Assembly (NCBI RefSeq): GCF_001422725.1
Contig: NZ_LMMA01000001.1
Location: forward strand, 498,691 to 562,690
DNA length: 64,000 nt
DNA from: Flavobacterium sp. Leaf82
GTDB taxonomy: Bacteria; Bacteroidota; Bacteroidia; Flavobacteriales; Flavobacteriaceae
Direction: 5' to 3'
How positions within the stretch are numbered: position 1 is the first letter of the stretch; every line of letters begins with the position of its first letter. The translations under genes and the position numbers were made by a program. Positions 51,370 to 61,604 of the stretch are shown in pieces. The notes beneath the pieces were generated by a model that saw nothing but the letters and a program-made list of their open reading frames with translations, had not been told where the DNA came from and ran no database searches.

Positions 51370-54057
51370 ATGAACAAGACTCTCTATATCCTGGCTTTTC
51401 TGTTTACCTCTCTATGTTTTTCGCAAAGTGTTCGTTTTGATGGCTTTATTCAGGATGAACAAAAAAATCCGTTAGAAATGGCCAATATTATGGCGGTTAA
51501 TAGTGCTACAAAAGCAATGGATTCTTACGGAATTACCAATGATAAAGGAAAATTTCAGCTCACGTTAAAGCCCAATACATCTTACTCGATAAAAGTGAGT
51601 TATCTTGGAATGAAATCGAAAGAAATTTCAATTGCAACTCAAAACACAAACATTGTTCAGAATATTGTTATGGATGATGCCGGAATTGAACTTGAAGGGG
51701 TTGAAATTGTTCGTGAAATGCCGGTTTCTATAAAAGGAGATACTATTGTTTATAATGCGGATTCGTTTAAATCCGGAACAGAAAAAAAGCTGGAAGATGT
51801 ACTTAAAAAACTTCCGGGCGTTGAGGTAAATGCCGATGGAGAAATTGAAGTCGAAGGCAAAAAAGTGAGTAAGCTAATGGTCGAAGGAAAGGATTTTTTT
51901 GATGGCGATACCAAACTTGGCGTTAAAAACATTCCTGCAGATGCCATTGATAAAATTCAGGTTTTAAGAAACTACAATGAAGTTGGAGCTTTAAAAGGCT
52001 TAGAAAATGATCAGGATAATGTTGCGATGAACATAAAACTGAAAGAAGGAAAAAAGAACTTTTGGTTTGGTGATGTCACCGCAGGAACCGGAGTTGGAGA
52101 ACTCGACAGCCGTTATATTATTAATCCCAAATTGTTTTATTACAGTCCTAAATACAGCATTAATTTAATCACCAACTTTAATAATATTGGAGAATTACCG
52201 CTTACGGCTCAGGATTATTTTAAGTTTACGGGCGGATTTAAAAATATGATGAAAAAGGGCGGAAGCAATTTTAATGTTTCTTCAAACGACTTAGGAATTT
52301 CGATCTTGAGAAACAACCGTGCAAAAGAAATTGAAACCAAATTTGGAGCGACAAATTTCGCTTATTCCGTTACAAAAAAATGGAACATTAGTGGTTTCGG
52401 AATTCTGTCAACTTCAAAAACAGATCTCGAAACGAAGTCGCAAACTACAATTCTGGATTCTGGAGATGAACAAAAAAGAGACGAATTAACACATCAAAAA
52501 AATAATTTAGGACTTTTTAAATTGAGTTCGACATACAAGCCAAACGATAAATTTCAGTTTGATTATGATATTTTAACCAAACTCTCCAAACAAAATGAAG
52601 ATACAGAACTGTTGCGAGAATCAGTTGTAAGCAATGTTTCATCTTTAGAAACTATTTTGACCAATAAAAAACAAGATCCAACATCAGTAAATCAAAACCT
52701 GAGTTTGTATTATACACAAAGCGAGAAGAATATTTTCGCCTTTGAAATGCAGCATTTGTATCAGGATGAAAACCCTTTTTATAATGCCAATTTACGTACG
52801 CAGCCTTTTAATTTTTCGGGATATATTTCAGGGCAGGACCGAAATGATCTTAATCAGGATCGATATGTAAAAACCAATAAAGTAGATGCTAAACTGGATT
52901 ACTATTATATGGTTACGCCAAAAAGCAATATCAATATTACAGTAGGAAACACATTCTCGTATCAGGATTTTAATTCGCATATTTTTCAAATTCTGGATAA
53001 TGGTGATAAAAATGACCTGAATAGTGCCGAAAACAACAATCTGGTCAATTATAATTTTAATGATGTATTTCTTGGGTTCCACTATAAAATTCTAGCAGGA
53101 AAATTTACTTTAACACCTGGAGTCAGTGTACATTCTTATACGATGAAAAACACACAATTAGGAACTGATTATTCTCAAAGTTTCACGAAAGTGCTGCCAG
53201 ATTTTTTTGCTTTATATCAAATTAAAAAAGCAGAAACCCTGACCTATAATTTCTCTCTGTCAAATGATTTTACAGATATTAATCAATTGGCTTCGGGATT
53301 TGTTTTATCAGATTACAGTAGTTTATTTAGAGGAAATCGATTATTAGAAAATGCTACTTCGCAAGTCCATTCATTGCGCTACTTTAAATATAATATGTTC
53401 AATTTTGAGAATATTTTTGCCAACGCAACCTATACCAAAAAAGTGGATGCCATTAAAACAAAAGCAGATTTTACAGGAATCAATCAATCGTCATCTCCTT
53501 ATAATTCTAATCTTGCCGATGAAACTTTTACTGGAATGGGAAATTATGGACGTTCTTTTTTAAAGAATTACAAAGCATCTGTAAATGCTACTTTCAATTG
53601 GTCTAAATTCAATAACATACAGAACAATATAGTATCGACTACAGAAAGTTTTAGTCAAAGTTATACTGTAAAAGCTTCAACAAACTATAAAAATTTCCCC
53701 AATTTAGAGTTTGGTTATAATGCGCTGATTAACAAATACAGCGGCTCGACTTATTATACAGATAAACCGTTTGCGAGATTAGATTATTATTTTTTAAATA
53801 GCTTTTCGTTTGTTTCAGAGTATGAATTTTACCATTATTATACAGGTAATAAAACAGTCGATAATGAATATGATTTTTTAAGCGCCAGTTTAATTTATCA
53901 AAAAAAGGATAGTAAATGGGAGTATAAAATTGCTGCTACAAATTTACTAAATACTAAATATCTTAACGATGACAGCTTCTCACAGTTTTCTACAAGAGTT
54001 TCACAATACACTGTACAGCCTCGTTACATCATTTTTTCGATGAAATATAATTTATAG
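51370..54057 (+). CDS. TonB-dependent-receptor-like outer-membrane protein with carboxypeptidase-like domain
   Basis: 895 residues. Signal peptide (1-18), carboxypeptidase-regulatory-like domain (about 22-105), a plug-like region with KLPGVEVNADGEIEVEGKKV and FFDGDTKLGVKNIPADAIDKIQVLRNYNEVG, then an outer-membrane barrel ending IIFSMKYNL. This family travels with GLPGLI proteins. A transport or protein-assembly role is plausible but unproven. Confidence 0.92.
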   Translation: MNKTLYILAFLFTSLCFSQSVRFDGFIQDEQKNPLEMANIMAVNSATKAMDSYGITNDKGKFQLTLKPNTSYSIKVSYLGMKSKEISIATQNTNIVQNIVMDDAGIELEGVEIVREMPVSIKGDTIVYNADSFKSGTEKKLEDVLKKLPGVEVNADGEIEVEGKKVSKLMVEGKDFFDGDTKLGVKNIPADAIDKIQVLRNYNEVGALKGLENDQDNVAMNIKLKEGKKNFWFGDVTAGTGVGELDSRYIINPKLFYYSPKYSINLITNFNNIGELPLTAQDYFKFTGGFKNMMKKGGSNFNVSSNDLGISILRNNRAKEIETKFGATNFAYSVTKKWNISGFGILSTSKTDLETKSQTTILDSGDEQKRDELTHQKNNLGLFKLSSTYKPNDKFQFDYDILTKLSKQNEDTELLRESVVSNVSSLETILTNKKQDPTSVNQNLSLYYTQSEKNIFAFEMQHLYQDENPFYNANLRTQPFNFSGYISGQDRNDLNQDRYVKTNKVDAKLDYYYMVTPKSNINITVGNTFSYQDFNSHIFQILDNGDKNDLNSAENNNLVNYNFNDVFLGFHYKILAGKFTLTPGVSVHSYTMKNTQLGTDYSQSFTKVLPDFFALYQIKKAETLTYNFSLSNDFTDINQLASGFVLSDYSSLFRGNRLLENATSQVHSLRYFKYNMFNFENIFANATYTKKVDAIKTKADFTGINQSSSPYNSNLADETFTGMGNYGRSFLKNYKASVNATFNWSKFNNIQNNIVSTTESFSQSYTVKASTNYKNFPNLEFGYNALINKYSGSTYYTDKPFARLDYYFLNSFSFVSEYEFYHYYTGNKTVDNEYDFLSASLIYQKKDSKWEYKIAATNLLNTKYLNDDSFSQFSTRVSQYTVQPRYIIFSMKYNL

Positions 54058-54111
54058 TATTTTAATTACAATGCTTTATGTTTTTTGATACTTTTTTAAA
54101 TAAGAAAGAAA

Positions 54112-54119
54112 TATCTTTG
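54112..54119 (+). promoter_or_regulatory. Promoter -7 element for the gene at 54150
   Basis: TATCTTTG, exact TAnnTTTG, 30 bp upstream of the start codon. Confidence 0.5.
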
Positions 54120-54149
54120 TTTTAAATAGTAACAACTAAAATTGTAAGC

Positions 54150-56387
54150 ATGCGTAATTTTATATGGAGTTTCTTAGCGTTCTTTTGTTTAATTTCTGTT
54201 TCTTTTTCTCAAACAAAAAATATTGAAAAAGGATCTTATCTGTCTACAAACAAAGGTCAGAAGATCAAACTAAATTTATTAGAAGATAATAAATACGAAT
54301 TGGTTTTTTATTCGGGTAATTATGAAGTAAAAGGTGATTCATTATTGTTTGCTCCAAATGTAAAAACAGAAAGTGTTTTTGATCTGGCGTTTAAAAATGA
54401 TAAAAAAGCAAAAAAAGTAAAAGTTAAGTTCTCAGATGCTGTTTACTATTATTCTTTTTATATAGGTACACAAAATGGTTCCGGTGATGTTCAATATCAA
54501 AGATTGTCTGATATTAGAGAAAAAGTAAATCCTGCAGATGATAAACTTGACGTAGATTTTGAAATCGAACGTGCCGATTATTTGTACTTGGTTTATGAAG
54601 AATATGGAGGAAATAGCAAAGTATCAAAATTTGCTTTGCCAAAAGATGTTTCAGAAATTACAATTAAATACGAGCCTGAGGCCTTAGGCGATTTAAAGAT
54701 AAAAGGTTTCTTTAACCAGAAAACAAATGAGTTGATGATCTCTGAACAATCAGGAAAAGATCCACTGGTTTTTCGTAATGCAAAAGATCCTCAGCCTGAA
54801 AAAGTTTCAAAAGTAGTTTCGTTAGAAAATAAGACAATCGTAAATTTCACTTATCCAGGTAAAGAACCTTTGGTAACAGAGGATTTTGGATTGGCAAGTG
54901 ATTCTACTGCTGTAGCTGTAGAGTCTTATCCTTCAACAAATTTTGATTTTAAGTTCAAGATCGAAGACAATTTGAAAAGCGCTATTGCAGCAACAAAAAG
55001 TACTAAAACTAAATTTTTAGTAGTAGCAGTTGATAATAAAAATACTTCGGCGAAAGTTGATTTTGATACTTTTATTAAAAATCAGGAAACTCAGGTTAGT
55101 TATAATATGTATGAAGGATATAATCCGGAATATGATTTGTATAATTTTTATCTGGCTAATGCCGATGATAAAAAATGGTTGAAAACGAATAAACTTGCTG
55201 ATACACAAAGTGTAATTATTTTAAATGGTAATGGAGAAATCCTTGCCACTGCAAAATCTAATCTAACAGAAAAACAATATCAGTTAGGTTATTATGACGG
55301 TTTATATAAAAAATTACAGGCAATAGATGGATTAGCTGCTTTTAGTAAAACAATAAAAAATAAAAAAGCAACTGATGCTGATTTAATTCAGGCTTTTAAT
55401 AAAGTATCGGTTCTTGAAATACCGTATGATTATAACACAGATTATGCAGTTACAACAGACGATAATACTGCTGGATTTAAATTTGTAAATACAACTTTAG
55501 ATAAAAAAGAAGTTTCACAAATCTGGAAAAAGCTGATTGAAACACATCAAAAAGATACAAAACCTAATATGTATCTGGTAGAAACTATTTTGAAAGAAAT
55601 ACAAAATCAAGGATTCTCAAAACAATTTTTTACGGAAGGTAAAGTTTTAAATGATACTGATTTTCTTGCCATAGATTATCTGATAAAACATTATGATGCG
55701 ATTGATGCAGAACGCGCAGCTTTTGTTGCTAAAGAAGGTGAAACGCATGTAATAGGAAGTTTAAATACAGAAATTGCAAGAGCTTTAGAGCAAAATAAAT
55801 ATGTTGCGGAAAATGATATTGCAGCAGAAAAAAATGAAAGCAAAACAATTTCAGTTTATAAAAAACTAATTGCCGCAGGTAAAGGAAACTTTGAATGTTA
55901 TCAAAATTACTTTACTTATTTAGCTGATGTAAATGATAAAGACGGCTCTAATACAACTTATTTAAAAGAGTTCAGTACTTATTTTAATGCCAATCTGGCT
56001 ACGGATAAAGGAAGCGTTATCGAAAAATTAGATACTATGTTTACTACAATAGATCCTACTTCTGATTATGCGTATAACGGCTGGAATGCGTTTAAGGAAT
56101 ATCATTCTAATTTATGCAATTCTGCTGCATGGACGGTGGTTTCAAAACCAGGGAATTTGAGTTTTATAAAATCAGCGATCACATGGTCAGAATATAGTTT
56201 GGTCGTTACTAAAAACAATTCTTATTATCTGGATACATTAGCACAATTGTATTATAAAGACGGACAAAAACAAAAAGCAATCGAGACACAAACTCTTGCC
56301 GTTAAATATCTAACGGATTATGTAGAAGCAGAAACTGCTGCAGAGATTCGAGAAACATTAAGTAAAATGCAAAACGGAACGTATTAA
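54150..56387 (+). CDS. Large secreted protein with a thioredoxin-like region
   Basis: 745 residues with a signal peptide (about 1-20). Residues about 1-150 are beta-rich; about 275-390 resemble a thioredoxin fold (TKFLVVAVDNKNTSAKVDF, then TQSVIILNGNGEILA), but the active-site CxxC is absent. The C-terminal third is alpha-helical, with a TPR-like end (YLDTLAQLYYKDGQKQKAIETQTLAVKYL). I do not recognise the family. It is probably a periplasmic scaffold or chaperone-like protein; it is monocistronic with a terminator. Confidence 0.82.
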   Translation: MRNFIWSFLAFFCLISVSFSQTKNIEKGSYLSTNKGQKIKLNLLEDNKYELVFYSGNYEVKGDSLLFAPNVKTESVFDLAFKNDKKAKKVKVKFSDAVYYYSFYIGTQNGSGDVQYQRLSDIREKVNPADDKLDVDFEIERADYLYLVYEEYGGNSKVSKFALPKDVSEITIKYEPEALGDLKIKGFFNQKTNELMISEQSGKDPLVFRNAKDPQPEKVSKVVSLENKTIVNFTYPGKEPLVTEDFGLASDSTAVAVESYPSTNFDFKFKIEDNLKSAIAATKSTKTKFLVVAVDNKNTSAKVDFDTFIKNQETQVSYNMYEGYNPEYDLYNFYLANADDKKWLKTNKLADTQSVIILNGNGEILATAKSNLTEKQYQLGYYDGLYKKLQAIDGLAAFSKTIKNKKATDADLIQAFNKVSVLEIPYDYNTDYAVTTDDNTAGFKFVNTTLDKKEVSQIWKKLIETHQKDTKPNMYLVETILKEIQNQGFSKQFFTEGKVLNDTDFLAIDYLIKHYDAIDAERAAFVAKEGETHVIGSLNTEIARALEQNKYVAENDIAAEKNESKTISVYKKLIAAGKGNFECYQNYFTYLADVNDKDGSNTTYLKEFSTYFNANLATDKGSVIEKLDTMFTTIDPTSDYAYNGWNAFKEYHSNLCNSAAWTVVSKPGNLSFIKSAITWSEYSLVVTKNNSYYLDTLAQLYYKDGQKQKAIETQTLAVKYLTDYVEAETAAEIRETLSKMQNGTY

Positions 56388-56391
56388 AATT

Positions 56392-56427
56392 AAAAAGCCT
56401 TTGAAATATCTCAAAGGCTTTTTTTTT
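56392..56427. terminator. Bidirectional intrinsic terminator
   Basis: AAAAAGCCTTTGA pairs with TCAAAGGCTTTTT over a six-base loop between two convergent genes. Confidence 0.9.
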
Positions 56428-58201
56428 AGTTCTTAATATTCACCAGCACTTTTATATTATAGTTGGTTACTATTTTTTTATTGTCTTTGATTTTTCCATT
56501 CGCACTAAGATAGGTAATCCTAATTTTGTATTTTGGAGTTTCTATTTCCTGTATTATTTTTTTATTTGAATTATAGTTCTCTTTAAAATCTTTGGTTTTA
56601 TTCGCAAAATCATTGATTAATATTGGAATATTATCTTGATTAATTTGTAGATCTAAACCGTAATCTTTATCAAAAGATTGAATTGAATAGCTTTTGTTTT
56701 CAATTTTTATACAATCATTACACTCGAATTTATTCTGATAAGAAGAGAGATTAAAAGCGATATCATAGTCGTGTATATTCTCTACATTATTTTTATCATC
56801 TTCATAATAATAGTAATAAAACTCATCTTTGTTTTTTTCTTTTCTATCATAAGGAGATCTATATTCAAATCCTAAAGCTTCCATGATTTCATAATCACTG
56901 GGAAATTTATCTGTTTTAAGAAGCGTCTCCAGTTTTGTTTTGGCATAAGGAACCATTATTTGTACGCCATAATTATCTTCAAGAAAAGAAACAATGCTGC
57001 TTAAATCTTTTTCTTGTTCGAAAGTTAATTTTTGATTTGATTTTTGCATGTAAGATTCAAATCGGGATAATTGACTATTTTTTGAAATAAAATTGGCACT
57101 CTGCGGACCAACTAGAGAAAGCAGTCCTGCCAGACACAAACTCATGGGGATGAACTTTATTTTAGGTTGTTTTTGCATTAAAAAATACGCCACAATAACA
57201 GAAAGCCATATCGATAATAAAAGAACATAATAGCGTTCATGCGTAAAACCGTAAAGATTGATTCGATATAAAATTGCCCAAAAAAGTAATCCCAGTAACG
57301 GAATCAATAAAAAATAAAACCATCTGTTAAAAGTTCTCATCCATAGATTATTAGTTTCTGTCGCAATAGGATGAACCAATAAAAAAGATAAAATTCCGAA
57401 GATGGCAAATACCAAAACGAGATACGAAACCCATCCAACAGGCAAAGAAAACGTAATCAATATCTTGGCTTCATAACAAATTAAAATCACCAAATAAAGA
57501 CTTATTAAAGGTAACAAAACATATTGCGTGAAATTTTTAAGCCCTTTAGGATACTTTAAAATCAAAGGATTCTCGCTGTTATTCGTTTCAGGAACTCCGT
57601 TTAAAAAGAATATCGTATTGAAGATTCCGGCAATAACAAAAAAGATATGAAGATAAATGTGATCATAAAATTCAACCTTGAATAACTTATCAATAGCTAA
57701 AATAGCCAATGCCAAACCACAATAAAGTACAACACTATATAAACCAGCGGTTAAAATTCGAAGAAAAAGCTGTTTGTTAAATTCCCAAAACTCATCCTGA
57801 TCATATGATCTGGGCAAGAAACCGGCAAATGAAACTAACAAATGCAAAGCGATATTAAGGACTAAAAACTGTTGTATTTCAAGATCTGTAATGTCTTTAT
57901 GAAAATTAAAGACAAAGAGAAAAACAAAACTTCCGAGTATTATACTTGTTGCAAAACGTAAAATAGTATTCTTTTTTGAGGCAAGGAAAAACAAACTAAC
58001 AGAAAGAAATAATACCAGACATAAAGAAGCACTCATTAATGCTTTTTCATAAAACTCTTTATTGGGATCATTATAGTTTTTTTCATTAACAATAATAGCG
58101 GAAAAAGTTCCTAAAACAGCGATAATTATTTCTAACGGAAATCTTAGAACTGTTTTTAGTGTGGCGTTTAGAACGTTTTGAAACGAAGGAAGTCTGCTCA
58201 T
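56426..58201 (-). CDS. DUF4153 multi-spanning membrane protein
   Basis: 591 residues. About eleven transmembrane helices fill residues 15-375, followed by a soluble region of about 200 residues with a DEFYYYYYEDDKN acidic tract. It matches the DUF4153 family of Bacteroidota membrane proteins, whose function is not established. It is monocistronic and convergent with the secreted protein at 54150. Confidence 0.85.
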   Translation of the reverse strand: MSRLPSFQNVLNATLKTVLRFPLEIIIAVLGTFSAIIVNEKNYNDPNKEFYEKALMSASLCLVLFLSVSLFFLASKKNTILRFATSIILGSFVFLFVFNFHKDITDLEIQQFLVLNIALHLLVSFAGFLPRSYDQDEFWEFNKQLFLRILTAGLYSVVLYCGLALAILAIDKLFKVEFYDHIYLHIFFVIAGIFNTIFFLNGVPETNNSENPLILKYPKGLKNFTQYVLLPLISLYLVILICYEAKILITFSLPVGWVSYLVLVFAIFGILSFLLVHPIATETNNLWMRTFNRWFYFLLIPLLGLLFWAILYRINLYGFTHERYYVLLLSIWLSVIVAYFLMQKQPKIKFIPMSLCLAGLLSLVGPQSANFISKNSQLSRFESYMQKSNQKLTFEQEKDLSSIVSFLEDNYGVQIMVPYAKTKLETLLKTDKFPSDYEIMEALGFEYRSPYDRKEKNKDEFYYYYYEDDKNNVENIHDYDIAFNLSSYQNKFECNDCIKIENKSYSIQSFDKDYGLDLQINQDNIPILINDFANKTKDFKENYNSNKKIIQEIETPKYKIRITYLSANGKIKDNKKIVTNYNIKVLVNIKN

Positions 58202-58354
58202 TTTTTAATCAGTTATATTGTACTAAGAAAGGTAAATTGTAAGAGATAACCAAATAATAATAGTAATGACAAAAAAATGTTATCAGCATTTTATTGATTT
58301 TACATTTCAGTACTATTTCAAACCCAAATGGATGATTTTTTCTCAATAAATTAC

Positions 58355-58362
58355 TAAGTTTG
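58355..58362 (+). promoter_or_regulatory. Promoter -7 element for the M28 peptidase gene
   Basis: TAAGTTTG, exact TAnnTTTG, 19 bp upstream of the start codon. Confidence 0.45.
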
Positions 58363-58381
58363 GAATATTAAATTAAAACGT

Positions 58382-59848
58382 ATGAAAAATAAAATGATCC
58401 TCGTTTTAATTGCTTATGGAGGAGTAGTTTTTTCGCAGGCAATTAAAAAACCTCTCGTTTCAGCAATTACAGACAAAGACCTTAAAACCGATATGTACCA
58501 GATGGCTGGTGATCATTTTAATGGTCGTGAAGCAGGAACTTTAGATGAGTTGAAAGTATCGATGTGGCTGGCAAATAAAGCTAAAGAAGCAGGAATGGCT
58601 CCGGCGGGTGATGATGGAACTTATTTTCAGTTTTTTGATATGTACAGGCATCAGGTAACTCCAAATACAAAATTTAAAATTGGACAAAAAGAATACAAAT
58701 TGTGGAAAGACGTTCTCGTAGCAGAAACCACAAACATTAAAGTAGATGCTTCATTAGTATATTTGGGAGCTGCTACAAAAGAAGAAATTGAAAAAGCAGA
58801 TATTAAAGGAAAAGCAGTTGTTTTATTAGCATCGAAAGAAGGAATTGCTGATGATATTTCGCTTTTTGACAGACGTTATCCAGGTCTTGTTCGAAATAAA
58901 TATTATGATCTTGTAGTTAAAAAAGGAGCAACAGCCCTTATCATGGTCGCAGATAAACTGGCAGAAGAAAGCTGGTCTCAGGTAGAACCACAAATGACAA
59001 GAGGTATTTACGGAATCGAAGGATTTCGTGATAAAATTGGTGCAACAATGCCGGTTTTCTGGGTACACAATGATCAGTTAGAATATCTTAAAAGCACTAA
59101 AGATTTATTGTCTACAGAAGTAATTTCAGAAACCTACAAATATCCTTCAGTAAATGTGGTTGGAACAATCGCCGGAACTGATGCGAAGCTAAAAAATGAA
59201 TATGTTCTTTTTAGCGGACACCAGGATCACGACGGAGTAAGACAAAAATATGGTAAAGATTCTATTTATAACGGAGCAGATGATAACGCAAGTACGTGTG
59301 TAGCCATGTTAGCCATTGCAAGAGCGTATAAAAAGCAACCCGGAAAAAGAACTTCTCTATTTGTATTTCACGGTTCAGAAGAGCGTGGTTTATTAGGATC
59401 AAGATGGTATGCATCTCACCCAACAGTTCCGGAAAAAGATATTATTGCAGTTCTAAATGGAGATATGATTGGTAGAAATAACGTAAATCAGGCAGCTCTT
59501 TTAGGATCTAGTTCTCCTCACGAAAATTCATCTGATTTAGTGGCAATTGCTAAAAGAGCAAATGATGAAGGCCCTAAATTTGATTTAGATAAACTTTGGG
59601 ACAGACCAGAACATCCGGAATATTTTTATTTCCGTTCAGATCATTTACCATATGCAAAAAGAGGAATTCCGTCTGTTTTTTATACCAGTGTTTTGCACAG
59701 TCAATATCATACGCCAATGGATGAATCTGAAAATATTGATTTCGTAAAACTACATAAAATGACAGAATGGATGTATCGAACAGGCTGGATTTTATCTAAC
59801 GATGCTTCTCGTCCTAAAACATTACCCAATGTTCAATTAGAGCGATAA
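58382..59848 (+). CDS. Secreted M28 family zinc peptidase
   Basis: 488 residues with a signal peptide (1-18). A PA-like insert (about 110-250) precedes the M28 catalytic domain with zinc ligands His280, Asp300, Glu334, Asp361 and His443 and catalytic Asp282/Glu333 (SGHQDHD, GADDNAS, HGSEERG, LNGDMIG, QYHTPMD). It should release N-terminal amino acids from peptides in the periplasm or outside the cell. Monocistronic with its own promoter. Confidence 0.94.
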   Translation: MKNKMILVLIAYGGVVFSQAIKKPLVSAITDKDLKTDMYQMAGDHFNGREAGTLDELKVSMWLANKAKEAGMAPAGDDGTYFQFFDMYRHQVTPNTKFKIGQKEYKLWKDVLVAETTNIKVDASLVYLGAATKEEIEKADIKGKAVVLLASKEGIADDISLFDRRYPGLVRNKYYDLVVKKGATALIMVADKLAEESWSQVEPQMTRGIYGIEGFRDKIGATMPVFWVHNDQLEYLKSTKDLLSTEVISETYKYPSVNVVGTIAGTDAKLKNEYVLFSGHQDHDGVRQKYGKDSIYNGADDNASTCVAMLAIARAYKKQPGKRTSLFVFHGSEERGLLGSRWYASHPTVPEKDIIAVLNGDMIGRNNVNQAALLGSSSPHENSSDLVAIAKRANDEGPKFDLDKLWDRPEHPEYFYFRSDHLPYAKRGIPSVFYTSVLHSQYHTPMDESENIDFVKLHKMTEWMYRTGWILSNDASRPKTLPNVQLER

Positions 59849-59868
59849 ATTCTGTTTTATTTGTATTG

Positions 59869-60061
59869 AAATTTAGACGCGGATAAAACGGATTCGCTAT
59901 CGCGAAAACGCGGATAAAAACAGATTTTTTCTTGGTTTGCATTCTACTTAGAGCAGAATGTAAAATAATTAGTGTATGAATTTAACTCAATCTAAAAATA
60001 AAAAATCCGTTTTTATCCGCGACTATACGAAGTAAATCCGTTTCATCCGCGTCGAATTTAG
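59869..60061. repeat. MITE-like long inverted repeat
   Basis: A left arm at 59869-59930 (GACGCGGATAAAACGGATT...) and a right arm at 60000-60061 are near reverse complements over about 60 bases, separated by about 70. No open reading frame inside. It fills most of the gap between the M28 peptidase and metK genes. The arms contain internal repeats of GCGGATAAAA. This may be a non-autonomous mobile element. Confidence 0.7.
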
Positions 60062-60084
60062 CTACAGATAAACTAACAAAAAAT

Positions 60085-60120
60085 AAAAGAGGCTATCTAA
60101 TAAATAGATAGCCTCTTTTT
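60085..60120. terminator. Intrinsic terminator after metK
   Basis: AAAAGAGGCTATCT and AGATAGCCTCTTTT form a 14-bp stem over AATAAAT, with A and T runs on both sides. It is 61 bp beyond the metK stop. Confidence 0.9.
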
Positions 60121-60181
60121 ATGTTTAAGAGTAACTAGTTGTCGAAAAATCTAACAATCTAATTCGTCTAATAATCTAAAT

Positions 60182-61432
60182 TTACAATCCAAATTCAGCT
60201 TTTACTTTGTCTACGAAATCAAGTTTCTCCCAGGTAAATAACTCAACAGTAACTGTTTTTTCGTGTCCTCCCGGAGCAAAGAAAGTTTTAGTTACAACTT
60301 CTGGTTTACGTCCCATGTGTCCGTAAGCAGCAGTTTCGCTATAGATTGGATTTCTTAATTTCAAACGTTGCTCAATAAAGTAAGGACGCATATCGAAGAT
60401 AGCTTCTACTTTTTTAGCAATTTCACCATTAGTTAAGTTTACTTTAGAAGTTCCGTAAGTATCAATAAAGATTCCCATTGGTTCAGCAACTCCAATAGCG
60501 TAAGAAACCTGAACTAAAATCTCATCAGCAACACCGGCTGCTACTAAGTTTTTAGCGATATGACGAGTTGCATAAGCAGCACTTCTGTCTACTTTACTTG
60601 GATCTTTTCCAGAGAATGCACCACCACCGTGAGCACCTTTTCCACCGTAAGTATCTACAATGATTTTTCTTCCAGTTAAACCAGTATCTCCGTGAGGTCC
60701 TCCAATAACGAATTTTCCTGTTGGGTTAATATGGTAGTTGATTTTATCATTGAATAAATGTGCGTGAGCTGGATTTTTTGCAATGATTCTTGGAATCAAA
60801 ATTTCGATAATATCTTTTTTGATTTTAGCAAGCATTGTAGCTTCTTCATCAAAATCATCATGTTGAGTCGAGATTACAATCGCATCGATACGAGTTGGTT
60901 TGTTATCGTCGCTATATTCTAAAGTTACCTGAGATTTAGCATCAGGACGTAAATAAGTGATCTCTTTATTCTCACGTCTTAAAATTGCTAATTCCTGTAA
61001 TAATTTATGAGATAAATCAAGTGCCAATGGCATGTAGTTTTCAGTTTCGTTAGTTGCGTAACCAAACATCATTCCTTGGTCTCCAGCACCTTGCTCTTCC
61101 GGCTTAGCTCTGTCAACACCCTGATTAATATCTGCTGATTGCTCATGAATTGCAGAAAGAATTCCACAAGAATTTGCTTCAAACATATACTCGCTTTTAG
61201 TATATCCGATTTTACGGATAACTTCGCGGGCAATTTGCTGCACATCAAGATAAGTATTCGATTTTACTTCACCTGCTAAAATTACCTGACCAGTTGTAAC
61301 AAGAGTTTCACAAGCTACTTTTGAGTCAGCATCAAATGCCAGAAAGTTATCAATTAAAGCATCCGAAATTTGATCTGCAACTTTGTCTGGATGCCCTTCA
61401 CTAACAGATTCTGACGTAAATAAATAAGCCAT
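60182..61432 (-). CDS. metK: S-adenosylmethionine synthase
   Basis: 416 residues. It makes SAM from methionine and ATP. Conserved boxes: [29 protein letters not shown] (ATP/P-loop-like), and [20 protein letters not shown]. The upstream leader carries a SAM-II-type aptamer, so the enzyme is probably feedback-controlled by its own product. Its promoter starts the transcript at the first base of the aptamer. Confidence 0.97.
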   Translation of the reverse strand: MAYLFTSESVSEGHPDKVADQISDALIDNFLAFDADSKVACETLVTTGQVILAGEVKSNTYLDVQQIAREVIRKIGYTKSEYMFEANSCGILSAIHEQSADINQGVDRAKPEEQGAGDQGMMFGYATNETENYMPLALDLSHKLLQELAILRRENKEITYLRPDAKSQVTLEYSDDNKPTRIDAIVISTQHDDFDEEATMLAKIKKDIIEILIPRIIAKNPAHAHLFNDKINYHINPTGKFVIGGPHGDTGLTGRKIIVDTYGGKGAHGGGAFSGKDPSKVDRSAAYATRHIAKNLVAAGVADEILVQVSYAIGVAEPMGIFIDTYGTSKVNLTNGEIAKKVEAIFDMRPYFIEQRLKLRNPIYSETAAYGHMGRKPEVVTKTFFAPGGHEKTVTVELFTWEKLDFVDKVKAEFGL

Positions 61433-61480
61433 AATAATTTATTAAATTAACATTAAGCGAGGAAAAGTAATTGCTGAAAG

Positions 61481-61594
61481 TGCTAAAGGAGGTATCCTGC
61501 TTTAGCATTTTTTACTACTGAAATTAATCTTTCAGCATTCATAACGAACCGTTTCATTATGAAGAGGTTGCAATCAGTTCAAATTTTTCCTCTG
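61481..61594 (-). ncRNA. SAM-II-type riboswitch in the metK leader, with a long insert
   Basis: On the minus strand AGAGG (61589-61593) pairs with CCTCT (61563-61567), and the loop carries UUUGAACUGAUUGCAA, which resembles the conserved SAM-II loop UUUAACCGUAUUGCAA. The second conserved part, AAAAAUGCUAAAGCAGG, lies at 61496-61513, matching the SAM-II AUGUAGCUAAAAAGGG strand. Between them is a 50-base insert with its own 9-bp hairpin (61540-61561). It is followed by stems that compete for the UGCUAAAG strand (61481-61507 and 61472-61537). Placement in front of metK fits a SAM sensor. Assignment is from memory of the consensus, not from a covariance model. Confidence 0.7.
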
Positions 61595-61604
61595 TATTCG
61601 GGTG

